Source of the DNA: Prostheceraeus crozeri
Taxonomy: Eukaryota > Platyhelminthes > Polycladida > Euryleptidae
DNA length: 64,000 nucleotides
NCBI GenBank assembly: GCA_907163375.1
Contig: CAJQUW010007530.1
Span: 124,001 to 188,000 of the forward strand
Direction of reading: 5' to 3'
This document shows positions 21,443 through 34,576 of the stretch, in pieces; the stretch's first letter is position 1; every line of letters starts with the position of its first letter. The notes under the pieces are model-generated. The model was given only the letters and a program-made list of their open reading frames with translations, had not been told where the DNA came from and did no database searches. A program made the translations under genes and the position numbers.

Positions 21443-24400
21443 CTGCAAAGTAGGAAGAGAAACCATTTTGTGAATTTGTAATTCTGAATTTCGGTGCATT
21501 TTCACTCATACTTCTTCTCGAAGAACCACAACAATTTAATTGAAATAATTTTCTTCTGATGACTTGTTCTCTTTCTATGATTTACTGACATTGAAAGCAA
21601 AACATTCAATTAAACGCTACATGCAGGAGATCTCTTTTTCATTGACTGTTTTGCTTTATATGTAGCTTGATTTCTTATCTCTAATTTATTTCAAAGCTAC
21701 TTATCAAACTTTAACCGATGCTATGATTCCATGTTTTAATTCTCAGGGCTAGTGTATTGTACTGTAGAATGTCGTTGTCACGTGTGAAGTGCTAGCAGTG
21801 TTGTTATGAATTTGAGTGAATTGCAGTCCAATGTGTTTCATGCCGTGAATATTCATCATTCTTTACTTGCATGTGCCCGAGGACGGATGAAGGCATCATC
21901 CGAAAGGTTGTAAAAAAATTATATAAATAGAGCAAATTTTCTGAAAATTCTTTTAATTCAATTCGATGCACTTTGTAGCTTAAAATGGGTGAGGCTGTCA
22001 TAATTCGATGTCAAAGGAGAAATGCAAGCCGTGCAATTCAGCTACTCACATTTGTACATCTTAAAAGCAATAAGACTTTCAAAATAGAATTATTATTTAA
22101 GTTCGCAGTAATAAACGTTTTTGATCCCATTCGGCTCAGTAACATGGCGGATGAAAATGATCACCGAAAAATGTGAGATTCAGAGCAGGAGTAAAACGGA
22201 GCGGCAGAATACCAAGAAAGTTGGAAAATCTATGTGACAGAATGTACTAGATCAGTATTGATCAGAGAGTTGATCACAAAAAGCGGACCTTGAATGTCAA
22301 ACTTGAATTGATTCCCCTACCTTTCCATCACGTAGCACATTAACGCACTATACACCATTCGGGAGCTTCTATTACTTACCTTTTAAATGTGCTAGTACTA
22401 TAGTATAGCACTGTAGTACTATGGTAGTATACACTCGTATCTGCAAATCGCAATTTTTCAATAAGATGCCATGTGAGAATCAGCGAACAAGCAGACACGC
22501 TCGAGAAGGGCTTTCTTTGAGCATTCTTTTCATGTGTTGCACGTCGAAATCTGTGAACTGCACGAAGCGTTGCGCGGTTTTTTAAAAATGGTGACTTCTG
22601 TCCAGCCAGGGATGGAATACATCTTTGACAAGTCATGACAGGTCTTCCATGCCATTTGGCACGTGAAGTCGTCGTGCAAAACAATCTGTGGTTTAGTCGA
22701 CGACATCGTTAAGGGAGAAGAAAGGCTGAGCGTCTACTTCATCTTCTCCAAATATGGGGAAATGCACCAATGTTGAAACTTCTGCGGTGCATAGTTTCTT
22801 CACATGCGAGTCTCATAAGGAGTGTTTACAGAGTTAAGCTTAAGTTCTTAACAACAATCGAGATTCATTGGCCACGGCAATTCAACGCAATAATGCTCTT
22901 GTCCTGAACGAACTTGAAGGCATGCGGTCATTTGATGTTAAATATGTTACACAAGAAAAGACATAACATCTGCACAGGAAAAGACACAGTTTGCGAGTTC
23001 AACTTGTTTAAGTCTGCAACTAACAATAGCTCCTACCAAATTTTTAAGTAAAATTCCTTAATCAAATGAGCGAGTAGTCACAGCTTTGGCCCGCTCTTTG
23101 AAGCTCACAGAGGTGTCGCGGAGGTCGATTTGGCCCCTAACTTGACTCCTATTGCTCGGAAATCCTGAAAAGCACCACACAACCTGTTTTTTTAGCGTGC
23201 TGTTTCCAATTATGGCTTTCATTTCCTCAACTCGCTGGACTTCTCTTACATGCTTTAGTTCATGCTTGAGCTTTACCAAATTTTGATTATAAACGCTCTT
23301 TGTGTAGTTGACCAATCTGCCACTGAGGTTAGTCATGATCACCGATTCAGATAAATAAAACTAATTCTCGATAAATAATTCCATGGTCAGTAAATTACAA
23401 AAATAAATTGAAAATGAATATGACAAGCCCTTCGGCGGCGCGCGCCTTCAAGTGGTCGATGTTCGATGGGTCTCACCATCGATGAAAGTTAAATAAATAG
23501 ACACTGAAGTCAAACGTTAAAACCTCGCATTGTGAAGCATTAAAACATTTACACTGACAGTTCCGTATCCACACCATGGATTCATGGATTGCTTTCAAGG
23601 CAGGGAATTCTTCTAAAATGAGACAAACAAATACAAATACAAATACAAATACAGTGAATTCCAACTCATTAAAATGACACGAATTTCCCATGATTATACA
23701 TTTTTTTAAAAAATAAATATTGTTTAAACAGGAGGAGAAGCTTAATTGCCAGAGAGATCATAGAGAAAGAGAAGCGGTCCAAGATACTTTTTCTAATGAG
23801 ACATTGCCGAACTTCTTTGAATTGATCGACTTGTCAGTCATCTTTTTAGAGTACTTAAAACAGTCTAACAAATCACAATGTGCATGTACGTAGTGATTGG
23901 TGGTTTTCGTAATTTTGAGGTCGGTCGGTTTTGGACAATTATACTACAATTCCGAACAACCGATTTTTTTGAAATGCTAATTTTTACGTGCGTGTCTGTG
24001 CAATACATTAAAGCCAATCCTTTTTTTGCGCTTTTCTTTATTATGCATGTGTGGTTTACATACTATTTATTCAACAGAATCATTTCAAAAAAAAAATCGT
24101 GCGTTGAGGAAATTCAAGACTGTTGTTGAACTGCTAAATAGATCTTGAAATTATTAAACCATTTAAACCACCTCTTTATATGATTGAAATCTGATAGCCA
24201 ATTCAAATTGCTGAAGTGAAACATAGGCAAGAAAAATAACGTATTCGCATACTCTCATCACGAGCGTACATGTAAATGTCCGTAAGAGCAAGAAAATATT
24301 TTACGTAAATCTCGTTATACGTTGGATTGCTAAATAGGTCCCATTATTCAAATTGCATCGCACTTAAGTTATGATAAACTGCTATAAAATTGTTATAAAT

Positions 24401-25414
24401 TCATATAATGTGGCAATTTAATTAGAGTAGTCTTAGTACTAATGAACGTCACTTCTAATTAGCTTTTAACTTCAATGATATTTCCTCGACAGCGGAGCTG
24501 TAAGTCAAGGCAATATGACAAACTTTACACACAGGCTTGTAGGGAAGGCATCGGTCACTCTTAGTGGCGGAAGTGATCCGCACACCTAGCGGGGCAACCG
24601 ACGGGTCCAACAACGTCTGCGACGTAGAGAATATTCTGTATTTTAAGGGAGTGTGATTTGCAAAGGTAACAAAGAAGATGGGCAGACTGAAGGATTCCAC
24701 CATGAAGACTGGTTTGTAGGAGTGGAGCTGTGTGTTCTACGCGCCCATCTGCCAAGAGAGGAGGATGCGCTAATGGTTTTTGTTAAGTTTTGTCTGTGCA
24801 TGAGCATTAACATCCTCGATTGACGTCATCATCAAGCTATTGCAAACAGCTACAGCGATGGGAATATACTACGCGAGGAAGTTTACATAAAATTTGACTA
24901 CAAGTACACTACAATTCGAAGGAATTATATGTAATAAAAATGCACCTTGAGTTGACCATAATGGAAAAAGGAAAATATAGGACAAGTCAATAATGAATGA
25001 ATGACTTCATTTTCTATGTTTGTTATCTATCATTCCTTTGCCTACAGTATTCACTATGTACTCCCTAGTGCTGGACGCTTGTTTCCATGAGCTTGACTAC
25101 ATGGTGCCTGTGCCTTTCAGAGTCCGTGGTTTGTGTGACTGTACATCAGAGTGATCAACTATCACCTGTCTGGCCATATTCTGCAAACCGTTTTTTCAAT
25201 GAGGACAAAAATTAGAAAATTCATCATTTTCACTCCCAATACCGCCGATAAATTACTGCGATTTGTTATTTGCGATATGTTGCTTCAGAGTTCGTATCTT
25301 GAAAATATATTTTGCTGATGATTTCAAAGTTATAAGCCTTTTTGCTTATTCACATTCTCTTTAAGCCTACCGAGGAGATCAGTGTCAGATGAATTCGGTT
25401 TTTCGGTATATATT
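21443..25414. other. USP8 intron, no supported gene
   Basis: Four kilobases with only short open frames. A small palindromic patch with repeated TAGTACTA/CTAGTACTAT words lies near 22390-22430. Nothing else is recognisable. Confidence 0.45.
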
Positions 25415-25985
25415 TTTCGAAGTATTCGGTTTTTTATTATATATGATTTTTTCCAATATTTTTTTACGATTTAGTTCGAGTCTAATTTGTCCTTTTGATT
25501 CTTCGATAATATTATGGGAACCTGGTGTTTAAAATCAGTAAGATATTGGTACTGAGTTTTTATCGGCGTTTCAATTATCTTTCACAGCCCATGTGTCGTT
25601 TCCAATAAATTATTCTGTATTTCGATTGTAAAAACGTCGCATAAATCAGCTGGTCCAAGACTTTATTCGACCGGTTTCGGAAAAGAGTCGGTTAACCGCT
25701 CTTAACCTTAGTCAGAAATAGGTCAAGCTTCCCGTCGAATAAAGTCTTGGACCAGTTGATTTATGCGACATTTTTAACATCGAAATGCAGAAAAATTTAT
25801 GTACTGGAAACTTGTCAAAGAATGTGAAAAATAATTGAAAAGTCGATGAAACTCTAACCAAGATCCTAGTGATTTTAGACACCAGGTTCCAATGATAAAA
25901 ACGAAAAATCAAAAGGACAAATTGGATTCGAGCTGAAGCGTAAAAAAATTTCGAAAGAAATCATTTAAAATAATGCACCGAATAG
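25415..25985. repeat. Foldback element, arms of about 255 bp
   Basis: The left arm (25415-25671) and right arm (25735-25985) are inverted copies with moderate divergence. Shared blocks include AATTTGTCCTTTTGATTCTTCG, GAACCTGGTGT and GGTCCAAGACTTTATTCGAC next to a ~63 bp loop. No coding content. Confidence 0.75.
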
Positions 25986-27804
25986 CTTGATAAATACGAA
26001 GAAAAATGAATCAATCGTCATACATATAAAACTTCAGATGCAAGTAGCCGAGGATGCTCCTTCGGACAAGTACTCCTAACTTTGAATTAGAGACGCTACC
26101 TTGAAGCGCAGCGATGTCAGCGGCTTGATGTGACTTAGCCAAGAACATTTGTATCTGCCTCACCGTCTGAGCAGATAGCACTAAGGTCAACAAATAGATT
26201 TCGCGACAATTTGCGAGGTGATAAGGATCTAGGCAACATCTCTAACTTAATTCAAATAAGAGATGGTAGGAGTCAAGGGAAAATTAGAAATGGCAACTGA
26301 TGATATGAATACGGAGAGAGCACAATCCACATGCGAGTATAGCAACAGAAAAACTGAGAAAGCAGCCGAAATCACTTGAAGTCATCGTTCTGATCAAAAA
26401 TGGTCATCTGATTTTCAAAATTTTTGAAAGTGGGTAGAAAATATTCTCATCTGCGTGCATTTGAAGATTTGTGACGATCGATTCATTTTTACAGATTTTA
26501 GAAAAAATTGCTAACGTGAGCGGGAAGATGACTCGTTAGTATCACATAATCTATTGATGTTTGCTACAAAACAGCCGAGGATATGGCAACAATGAATTAT
26601 AAAAAGGTTTCACTATCCCTAATCATAGTTTCTGAAGATTTCGAATGGTTTTGATCTGTCTAAATACATGACGTGACTGGCGCTTTGGCCTTGTGGTAGA
26701 GTGTTCGCTCTGTGTCCGGGAGACCTTGGTTCAAACCTAAGACTATGTAATATTCTTCCACTTTCCTTGGATCAATAGGTACTCGGCCACATGGAAGAAA
26801 GGCTCCGTGCCTAATGTGCTTCAGAGTTACATAAACTAGGTTCATTTTCTCTTGAGATATTGAACTGACTAATGGAACGGCGATTTTGTGTCCAGATGAC
26901 CCGTCTCTTAACACATAATTGATGAAACAGCTAAACACATGCCTAAAGCTAATGGTGCTTGTATTTGCAAAATTGTAATGAGAAAACAATATCGGGATAC
27001 TTATCAATAACTGAGAATTTAATTATTGTCTTCTGACTGGCCGGCACTGACTGCCAAGAAAAAACTTTCAGTGCAGTTTGCAATATGGCGAAGTTGTTTC
27101 AAAATCAATAAAATAGTTTATCAGTGCATGCTGAATAGTTGCCTACATCCGTTAAATTTCAGTATGCCAACACAACCAAATTTTGGACAGATGGAGTTAA
27201 TCAAATAAAACAAAACATTTGCCAACACCTTCACTGGTTCTAAGAAATTCTGTGGATTCACATGCTACCGTACTTCTGAGATCAAAAGGCACGTTATAAT
27301 CAAGCATCTTTTTGAGGATGCAATGAAAGGACGCTGCAGACACATCCTAAGATATATTAAAGTAGGCCTGTTTCGCAATTATCACTTGGTAATGATAAAA
27401 ATTTCAAAGCAGCTGTTGCTCGTTCTACATACATTTTTACCGTTGTTGGCTGATATCATTCATCTACGATCTATCTCCCTACATAGGGTGTCAGCGCCAC
27501 ATCAATCGTGAAATTCAAGGTTTTGCAAGATCAAACCTTCATTGTTCATTGTTTAAAAACTCATTTACTTTCAATTTTCGAGGATTACCGCTTTCATATT
27601 TTTGAATTTCATAAATGCACCAAGAAAATTAGCGAACTGATGCATGCACAACTGACATGATTAATTGCAGCTAACAACAACAACCTTAGAACAAGACTTA
27701 ACATTCTTGCATTACTCATTATTTGATTTGATTGTGAGTGTCGTAGATCACCAAATTCACATCAAGAAAAGGAAAACCTTAACAACGACAATTATTCATG
27801 TGGT
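25986..27804. other. USP8 intron; only a SINE head recognised
   Basis: Apart from the tRNA-like sequence at 26678-26745, there are only short chance frames. Confidence 0.45.
26678..26745 (+). mobile_element. tRNA-like SINE head
   Basis: GCGCTTTGGCCTTGTGGTAG gives an A-box, and CTTGGTTCAAACC gives a near-perfect B-box about 35 bp later, as in a tRNA-derived promoter. It does not close into a clean cloverleaf, so SINE is preferred over a tRNA gene. The downstream body up to about 26850 probably belongs to it, but its end is unclear. Confidence 0.5.
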
Positions 27805-29091
27805 CAGGGTTCGTACAGAAACTGAGGATGAATTTTCGAGGGTTTTCGAGGGTATCACTTATACTCAATATTAGCTCTGTTTGACATCAATAAGGCTCAA
27901 CATTTCATCTTAAGATAATTAGCATATCCTAAATTAATACCGCATTTATAATACTGAATTTTATGCACTGACAAGAATTCTCCACGCGAGAAAAAAACAA
28001 AATTTAGTTCCATGATTGAAAAGAAAAACTACTTTCTCCTGAAGGTAGTAGTATGCCTATGTTGTCATAAAATGATCTAACGGAAATCTTACAAAAATTA
28101 CACACACGAGTATTTGATAATTTTTCAGTGATATTAAGGAATGTAAGTAATCAAGAAAGGCATTTCATAACGAGGAATTTTGGCAATTTAGCTCAAAAGC
28201 TCAATGTCACCAGTCAAATGATTGTCAAAATCCATGTCAGTGCTCAGAGCAATCAAATTACGAGTATACACAGCCAACTGTTTGATCTCAGTAGACTAAA
28301 AGAAGTTACAAAATCATTATCTTGTCTACAAACATAATGTTTATCAGTTTTAACAAAAAATAGCGAGAGTAAAATTACAACCTAAATAATAACATAAAAA
28401 TAATAATTACGAGTAACGATGTGATTCATACGTTTTTCTAAATCTCAGTCCAATATTCATAACAAAAATGAATTACAACCAAACAATGTGAAACAAAAAT
28501 AATTCGATCAGATATAATTTACATACTCTGAAAATCTTGCCATCTTATCAAGCGATGATTCTAGATACCAGATAGAATACAAAAACTTCATAATCAAACT
28601 AGTAACTAGAATAAACTAATAATGCGCAGACATTGTATGGTGAACTACATGTCCTTTAAGTCTTTCATCTTTGCATCCAAAGAAGATGTTAATACAACGA
28701 GTTGTTGTTTTTTATCGGAAGAACCATTCCTAAACGCGTTGATTCTTGTAAGAGCAAAATTCTTCTCTTCTTCGGCTTTTTTGGCCAATTCATCAACACT
28801 GGATAACAAGTCTTCAATTTCAAGCGTTAAACACCACTTATTTTCCCGCAGTTTACCGACTTCATCCAATAAACGCTTGCGTTTGCTGTCTTCCTGGCCT
28901 CTTGTGTGAGGTAGTCCTGGTAACGCAGTCTGCTAGCTGAATATTGACGCAATAGCTCTTTTGTAAATTTTGAAAAAAATATTCTTAAAAAAACAAAAAC
29001 CTCACAGATTGTATTTAGTTCATCGAAATTTCGAGGGTTTTCGAGAAAAATACAGATATTCGTAGGTTTTCGAGGGTCTGCACGAAACCTG
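27805..29091. mobile_element. DNA transposon B (IS3EU-like), about 6-bp duplication TGTGG(T/C)
   Basis: The left end reads CAGGGTTCGTACAG and the right end inverted reads CAGGTTTCGTGCAG. Inside each end TTTTCGAGGG units repeat (two at the left, three diverged at the right), matching the tandem TTTCCAGG units of element C. The flanks TGTGGT and TGTGGC agree at five of six positions. It is 1287 bp and encodes a minus-strand coiled-coil protein related to that of element A. Confidence 0.7.
28645..28869 (-). CDS. Coiled-coil protein encoded by DNA transposon B
   Basis: 74 residues from the annotated Leu/Met start. The frame stays open upstream to about 28910 with a basic KRKR stretch, so the real start may be earlier. 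The helical body has SSVDELAKKAEEEKNFALTR and then KKQQLVVLTSSLDAKMKDL. It lines up with the 10001-10396 product (AERAEQEMSFALLSESN, KKQITALEKEK): basic patch, acidic helix, F-A-L, a loop with Asn, then a second heptad helix. Homology between two separate transposons means the protein is conserved by the family, not an accident of one copy. No catalytic motif is visible. Confidence 0.5.
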   Translation of the reverse strand: MDEVGKLRENKWCLTLEIEDLLSSVDELAKKAEEEKNFALTRINAFRNGSSDKKQQLVVLTSSLDAKMKDLKDM

Positions 29092-30819
29092 TGTGGCTAT
29101 ACATCTGCTGCAAAAATGTGTGCAACTGATATTGAGATGAGTTTTAATACTGAAAGCATGAAGATATTTATAGAGATATAGTATAGAAGATATTTATGCA
29201 TTGATGCAAAAAATGATAATTCTAATAAAAATTGAAACCTGCTTTTTCCATAGTGTAACCATGATTATTCAGTTTACTGACAAGCAACTAAATACATCAA
29301 CCACACTTCATCCACATATAAAATCAACGAAATCTGAAGATGGAACACAAGTTACGTGAGTTAGATGACGGTGACGCATCGAAGGCTTGATGCCAAAACT
29401 CGAGGCTTTCAATGTTTCCCAAGGTCGCGGACGACCTGCATATAAATAATCAACAGCATTTTCGAAGAAAATTGTTCTTAAGATTTCCTGCACATAGAGT
29501 AACACACAAATAAGTGTACTAAGAATAGGCATAAATATTTACACAGTCAAAAATAAGTTTCTGACTTTTCCGATAAGCTTCGCGATGTCTTTTTTCTTTT
29601 GAAGGATATTCAAACCTCAAAATGCATTCCAACCTCAGCAGCAAGACATTTAATGTGTTCCATTTTCAGAAGAATATTTTTTCCTTTTCACTAAGCATCT
29701 GAGTATTAGCAATTCGAATGACGTCATGCTCCTGCTCAACGCATTGTATTTTTAGGAATAATCATTTTCGTTTCCGATTTTAATCTCCTGAAACAAGTCG
29801 TCTTGCCAACACCACTGATTCTGAGAAATTGTTTGACGCTTATTTCAAAAGCCCAAAATAGAAATCCTGGGATTTTAAATCATAAAATAAAGCATCAAAT
29901 TTTTCAGCATAATACTAGAACAAGTATTAAGCTGCCCAGATCTGCCATAGAGTAGTAGGGACGTCAGAAAATGTACAAGTAATACAGCCCTTTACAAAGT
30001 GAATCCATCATTTGATAATTTAGCCATAGATGAAAAGGAGTTACTGTATTCCTTCTTAATTATGTTAAACATGAGCAACGACAGCTTTGTGGAACAAACT
30101 TCACGCTCAAGCTTGGAATTTCTATAGAATTCCACATCTATACATGTAATGGGTCGCCCCCCCCGGGGCAACGAGACCGGATGCAATCGAGCTAGCCACA
30201 GATACAGGGGAGAAAAAACAATTGTGCACAGGAAAAGGAAGAACAGTAGAATGAAAAGTTACAATATGGGGCTTCTGGAGGAGTACTGCTTCAGGCTTTG
30301 GAGTCTACAAGTGGTGCGCTCCATTGCACCACTGTGACATAAATATGCACACAATCGAAATATTACAGTGCGTGTTTTCAAAAAGCAGAAAATGAAATTC
30401 GCATCTAAAGATTTATGACATAGATCACGTAGAAGATTTTAAGACTCATATCCATGGCACTAAAAATTACAGAAGTTCTATTTATTGGGTAACAGAATTT
30501 GTCCAAGAAAATAATCAATGTCCTGTTGTAAGACAAGAAACGTGGTGTACGAAGTCTTCTGACTGTACACATTATGGTGACTTCATCACCCTTGAAACAA
30601 CAATCAAACTTCTCATTTTATCGAAACAAATTTATAATTACAATGTCATCAACAAAGAGATCTATACCTGCGACTTATGATAGTGCACGAGATAAAAGTT
30701 CCTGACTTGTTCAAATATATCTCACCCACTTCACAGAAGAGTCAAAGAACACATAACAAGAAAATATTTGAATCCAGCATTTACAAGAATCTGCAAGTCT
30801 GAAAATTCTCCAACAGTTT
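29092..30819. other. USP8 intron, nothing supported
   Basis: A possible exon-like open stretch near 29319-29435 has an acceptor, but it is skipped because the flanking USP8 exons already join in phase. Otherwise plain sequence. Confidence 0.4.
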
Positions 30820-31290
30820 TCTACTAACAATATCCATATCAAAGTTGTACGGCAGTGAGACTTGGGCCATTTCATCACACCGTTTGAGGCGACTTGAAGT
30901 GAACGAAAAGTGGTTTCCTTTCCCGACCGCATTTCCAATGAAGAGCTCAGAAGAAGAATGTGCCTGGAGCCTATCGGTGACATCATGACAAGACGACGAC
31001 TAAGATTGTGGTCATGTGAACAGAAAGACGAATATTATTAGTGCGTGAAACGCGTGCAGAAATTGCAAGTGGATGGTCGCCGACCTGTTGGACGTCCTAT
31101 GAAATCGTGAAGCGATAACATTAAAAAGATGACCTTCGAGCGCTCAGACTCCGTATGAGTCAGATATGTTCGGTAGACTCTTAGATTCGTAGAAGCCATA
31201 GGATGTGCTTCATTCTGTGTGAGTCTCATTTTCGGACTCGTTCTCTGAAGAAACTTATGCTGCCTGCCGGACTATCACGTGCGAGCCTTA
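30820..31290 (+). mobile_element. 3' end of a degenerate non-LTR retrotransposon (LINE)
   Basis: Plus-strand frames read LYGSETWAISSHRLRRLEV near 30850, and GRRPVGRPMKS near 31075. These are the usual C-terminal signatures of RTE-type and similar LINE polymerases (GSETW, GRPxxxW). At least two frameshifts and an internal loss separate them. The closing stretch 31188-31290 (GATTCGTAG to CTGCCTGCCGGACT) is shared with the palindromes at 38639 and 46756, identifying those as LINE 3' tails. Confidence 0.65.
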
Positions 31291-31465
31291 ACAAGTAATT
31301 TTTTCATGAAATTAGGCTGATGATTGTTTTTTTTACTAAATTTAATGTCTCAATCAAGAAGCTGGAAGACATCATGAATAGTTTAAGAGAGATGAGTCAA
31401 ATGTGATTGCAATGGCTACTAGAAGTTACACCATTTGTTAAATTAAAAGAAAGGCCGTTACCTAC

Positions 31466-31782
31466 CTGCATCAGTTGTCTCTTTCGACTTGTTCGACTGA
31501 CTCTTCAACAAATCTCGATATTGTTGTGCCTTGGTGACCAGAGTTGGATAAAGTTCCAGTATGCCATTGAAACCGCCTTCTACACCAATCGGTTCGTTTT
31601 TCACTAATTCCTGTGCATCCCATTGAAACAATGCAGCTTTGAGATGACGTAGGGGCGCAGACCCAGGCGATGATGATTCCTCGTCCATTAAGTAGATTTG
31701 ACGAGCATTTCCGCGGTCTTTGAAGAGCGTATATTCTTCATCATTCTTGGACAGTATGGAGGTTACGTTTGCAATTGTGCAG
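31466..31782 (-). CDS. USP8: USP8 exon, second half of rhodanese-like domain
   Basis: The acceptor is TCTTTCAG (31783 on) and the donor GTAGGT (31460-31465). It joins the 33887 exon in phase 2 to give FSGCTIANV, and exits in phase 1 into the 20394 exon. The later part reads LRHLKAALFQWDAQELVKNEP, then VEGGFNGILELYPTLV. Human USP8 has [21 protein letters not shown] and VLEGGYENWLLCYP there, a strong residue-for-residue match. In USP8 the rhodanese domain is catalytically inert and binds the E3 ligase NRDP1. About 30 Ser/Lys/Gln residues follow as linker. Confidence 0.93.
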
Positions 31783-31914
31783 CTGAAAGATTAATGCTTG
31801 TGCAAAATTGAGATTTAGACGAATAGTTCAAGGCTAAAAATAGTTTGAAAATCATGCACAAGAAGCATTCACAAATCACAAGACAAGCATCACAACAATA
31901 TAGGAAAGTCCTAT

Positions 31915-32552
31915 AGCAGGGATCCGCAAACTGTGAACCATTTCCGGCCAAATTCAAGTTCATATTTTTCGTTCCGGCCGCATTTTAAAAGTCGATTCTG
32001 TGTTTATTTTTTACACAATTAAGAGACGAAAATGCTTGTTCGCATGCGAATGTGGATCCAAGCATGGAATTGACAATCGCGCTGATATTGCCTAGATTTT
32101 GAGACGAGCTTTTTCCTGAATTGAAAACTCGACTCCGAACTGCCGTGCTGCCGTTTTAATGCGTCATTTGCTTGCAATTCAATCAGGTCCAATTGACATT
32201 GTGGAAGAGATTCCATAGATACAAATGGTGCATATGCGTTCGTTCGATTCATTTGGTGATCTCTGTGATCTTAATCCATTGAATCTTGTTTTAAATGTGG
32301 ATTTCAATGATTCGATGCAATCGATGAATAAAAAAATCGAAACGGTCAGTGTGTCATAGTCTTCAATGTGTGTCACAACTTACATGGGTGTGTCAGTGTG
32401 TGATGTAACCGCTGACGAGTAGACTTGGATATATGAACATGGCTAGAATGAAGTGAAAACAATGAGAACTCATAAATCAGACACCCTTCCGGCCGCAAAA
32501 CCCCTATTTTTTGGATCGAATCTACCGGCCGCATGCGGACAGAAAAACTTAT
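31915..32552. mobile_element. Non-autonomous hAT-type element, 8-bp duplication AGTCCTAT
   Basis: Perfect AGTCCTAT copies at 31907-31914 and 32553-32560 flank a 638 bp segment starting AGCAGGGATCCGCAAACT, a typical hAT start. It has CCGGCC words near both ends, and the right end is a poor inverted match. No transposase domain was recognised inside. The 8-bp duplication supports hAT. Confidence 0.7.
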
Positions 32553-33886
32553 AGTCCTATAATATGATAAGTGTGTACGCGTCTGACTGAATATTCAGGG
32601 TGGAATTTCTTTGCGTCTTCAGTGAAATTCTTCTGTTGCCGAAAATTCGGTGGACCATTTCAAAGATTTGTGGATGACGGATTGAAATAAGAGCATGTCA
32701 GCAGGCTTTACTCAACACGCATCGGGTAAGGCAGATTGCAACGGAGGACGAGGTTGTTACAGGACAGATGGCCGGAAAGATACTTCAGAAACAACTTGCT
32801 ACTCATTCGGAAGCACGCCATCACACGCCAACCAATTTCTAGCATAGCTTAAGTTGTGATCGATAGCAGATCAAGGCAACTTCTTAGCAATTATGGAAAT
32901 GGCAGAACGATAGGCAGCTTTGGAAAAGCTATTCTTATTTCACTCATTTTTCAATAAAAAATGAATTGCTTTCAACTAACTCGAATCAGTTAAATAAGTT
33001 GACATCACGTTGTTTTTTTTTCAGAGTTATTTTTTTACTTGATTTCTATTGATTCTAATAAGTTATCGATTCAGCCTGAAATTCGTTATTACACAATGCA
33101 TTATACGTCTTTATTTGTTGCATGTACTTTGCTATTTCAGAAGATTCCTCATGGTTATTGCAACTTCAAGCAAGCCGTCCATGAGATACTGGCGGCACGC
33201 TATTTCAGGAAAGTCGCAGACAACACCTTTTTATGCAGCTAATTCAAAAGTTGCGCAAATTATTCAATATCAGTAAGATGGGCCAGATAGATAGCTCTGG
33301 GAGATATTGACGAAAATATAATGCAGATCTTTTTTGGGTTCCGTAATGGACTAAGTGACATGCACACAATGACATATGCATAGACTATTATTTCGATCAA
33401 TTACAAAGATTTACTATGGAGGGTCGGATACTTTAGAAAAAGTTGTCCTTTGTCTTTCATATACATCAAAAATCATGACTGACGGACATTGGACATGGGA
33501 ACAACAGATCTCCACTTTCCTTCAACTCCTCATGCCTTTGGACGAACCATAAAACCTAATAACATCCACCCAAAATTTCCGTAAGAATCTCAGAAATATA
33601 TAAATAAAAAACATAGTAATCTGCATAACGCATGCACTATTTTCACCAAAAGATGTCGACCTACAGGAAAATCTTGAGCATTTTGTATACACGGGAATCG
33701 AAAATTCGCTTATCCGGATAATATGTAAGCCTATTTAGGTCAAGGCGCCCGGATAATTCAAAATACACTGTATGTGATCTAAATCCATCTTTTTGTTATC
33801 TAATAACTTCTCTCTCTCCTGCATCGACATTATCCTTCATAAATGAGAAGTGAAGATCAAAAAACAATTCATGTTGTGTTACTTAC
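32553..33886. other. USP8 intron with dispersed repeat fragments
   Basis: Positions 32660-32890 resemble 6730-6930. A pogo-like end containing TTATCCGGATAAT lies near 33708-33772. No gene. Confidence 0.4.
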
Positions 33887-34134
33887 CCACTAAACAGATC
33901 TGTAGGTGAAAGAGGTACGATTCGATCAAATTTGATTTGAGAAATAGATCGCAAATGAGCAGGTCGGATATCAAAAAGGATGGGCCTCTTCTGGCCTACT
34001 GTAGCCGCAGGAGATCTGATCACTTCTGCGAACGCTTTCACCGAAATCCATGCTGGAGCCGACGGTTTTGTTTCTTTCTCAACGTTGTCTCTGGATTTTG
34101 GTTGATCTTTAGGATCTACAGTCTTTGGTTTGAT
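33887..34134 (-). CDS. USP8: USP8 exon, first half of rhodanese-like domain
   Basis: The acceptor is GTCTTACAG (34135 on) and the donor GTAAGT (33881-33886). It enters in phase 0 exactly where the 41391 exon ends. The product is a charged linker (KPKTVDPKDQPK), then WISVKAFAEVIRS and RPILFDIRPAHLRSI, the first strand-helix-strand of a rhodanese fold (human: ITAKELYTMM, IIMDAR). It ends PLSPTDLFSG and continues into the 31466 exon. No track-length open frame begins with Met here, so it is easily missed without the splice sites. Confidence 0.9.
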
Positions 34135-34576
34135 CTGTAAGACGAAATTAGCTGCTGGTCAGAGAATCCTCGATGTAGAAGTCATCAAATGAGGAGTATA
34201 AGTTTGGTGAAGTGACGTCATACCTTGATATTCACGCTTAACCCTATTCATACCTGGGATTTCGAGGGGGGGATTTAAAAATCGTAGTGCGTAAAGCCAT
34301 AGGACGCGGCTCTACAGGAAAATATAAAAAGCAAGAATGTCAAAATTGCCAGAAGAAGGACATGGTAACACGCGGTTCTATGAAAGATGAGAAGATTGCA
34401 ACATTTGACATTGGTAAGACTGTAAAGGAGGCATTGTGGACAGGAAAAATTCAGTCTTTCAACAGCGTGAAACACAGTGTTAGTGACCACTGGAACTTTT
34501 TTGACTTTCTTCCATTTTGAGATCCTTTGTTACTACTTCCTTTCGTTTCATCAGTATTATGTCTTGCTCTTCTTAG

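Noticed and set aside
22376-22684. 102-codon minus-strand frame
   Set aside because: Low-complexity TAGTACTA repeats form its end and the product shows no domain.
23058-23342. 94-codon minus-strand frame with a helical N-terminus
   Set aside because: No family resemblance, splice support or conserved motif; could not be separated from chance.
26678-26745. tRNA gene
   Set aside because: A- and B-boxes are present, but the acceptor and other stems do not pair cleanly, so a SINE head is likelier.
29319-29435. Possible USP8 exon (GRPRPWETLKASSFGI)
   Set aside because: It has an acceptor, but exons 31466 and 20394 already join in phase without it, and no human USP8 counterpart is known to me.
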